A stretch of 5,945 nucleotides of DNA, taken from an uncultured bacterium (GTDB lineage: Bacteria; Bacillota_I; Bacilli_A; RF39; UBA660). Positions 5,761-5,945 of the stretch are shown here, piece by piece. Under the pieces are notes generated by a model, which did no database searches, was not told the DNA's origin, and worked only from the letters and a program-made list of their open reading frames with translations. Location: positions 1 to 5,945 of the forward strand of contig CASEAD010000171.1 in NCBI GenBank assembly GCA_949285775.1. Direction: 5' to 3'. The stretch's first letter is position 1. Each line of letters begins with the position of its first letter. The position numbers and the translations under genes are program-made.

Positions 5761-5945
5761 GCACATAAATATCATTATAATAACTTTACTTATACTTATA
5801 TTATGTATTAATGTAACAAATATACCTATTAATATTATTTCTATTTTATTATATTCTATTTATATATTATATGATACTCTTATAAGATATTTTCTATCAT
5901 TTATTATTTCTACATAATTTCTCTAACTATATACAATAATATTAT
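5761..5945. other. AT-rich stretch with no supportable gene
   Basis: With the adjoining elements this makes 335 bases (5611-5945) without a gene. The right part is extremely AT-rich. On the minus strand one frame is open for about 45 codons to the TGA at 5736-5734, but it lacks an early ATG and is preceded by in-frame TAA and TAG stops. On the plus strand the frame 5687-5914 is open for 76 codons and hydrophobic but has no ATG, GTG or TTG codon. Neither has a ribosome binding site at a usable spacing. It could be a decayed gene, untranslated RNA or plain spacer. Confidence 0.5.

Noticed and set aside
5761..5945. Possible CRISPR array, transposon end or replication origin in the AT-rich right edge
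   Set aside because: There are no regularly spaced repeats, no terminal inverted repeats and no DnaA-box series; the impression comes only from extreme AT content.

Overview
The window is very AT-rich DNA that looks like a low-GC Bacillota genome, either a non-model Bacilli lineage or a relative of the Mollicutes. The reasons are the close match of the large gene to SpoIIIE/FtsK of Bacillus, an order of ftsK then two M16-like peptidase genes that mirrors the spoIIIE-ymfF-ymfH neighbourhood of Bacillus, purine-rich Shine-Dalgarno sequences, and a Bacillus-like elongator tRNA-Met. Trp codons I checked are TGG and no gene has an internal TGA, so the standard bacterial code (11) fits better than the mycoplasma code. 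Every supported gene lies on the minus strand, so transcription runs right to left.

Reading in the direction of transcription: positions 5945-5734 are AT-rich sequence with no supportable gene. It ends in two successive hairpins, the second a likely terminator (5693-5725). Next come a good promoter (5655-5683) overlapped or abutted by a perfect palindrome, and ftsK (5610-3379, GTG start), the membrane-anchored DNA translocase. A 128-base gap with a second likely promoter leads to two M16-family genes that overlap by 14 bases: a ymfF-like gene without zinc ligands (3250-1982) and a ymfH-like gene with the complete HxxEH...E set (1995-721). They probably form a heterodimeric peptidase.

A 66-base gap then carries a near-consensus promoter and an elongator tRNA-Met(CAU) gene (654-578) with encoded CCA, followed by a clear intrinsic terminator (543-567). 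I see no terminator between the peptidase genes and the tRNA, so both could end at the same site. Finally a separate unit has its own promoter (487-515), a 72-residue zinc-ribbon protein (446-228) and, 21 bases further on, a small membrane protein that runs off the left edge (206-1).

Most of the window is ordinary core genome. The parts most worth a second look are the tandem hairpins upstream of ftsK, the palindrome at the ftsK transcription start, the inverted repeat around the tRNA promoter, and the unexplained zinc-ribbon/membrane-protein pair.
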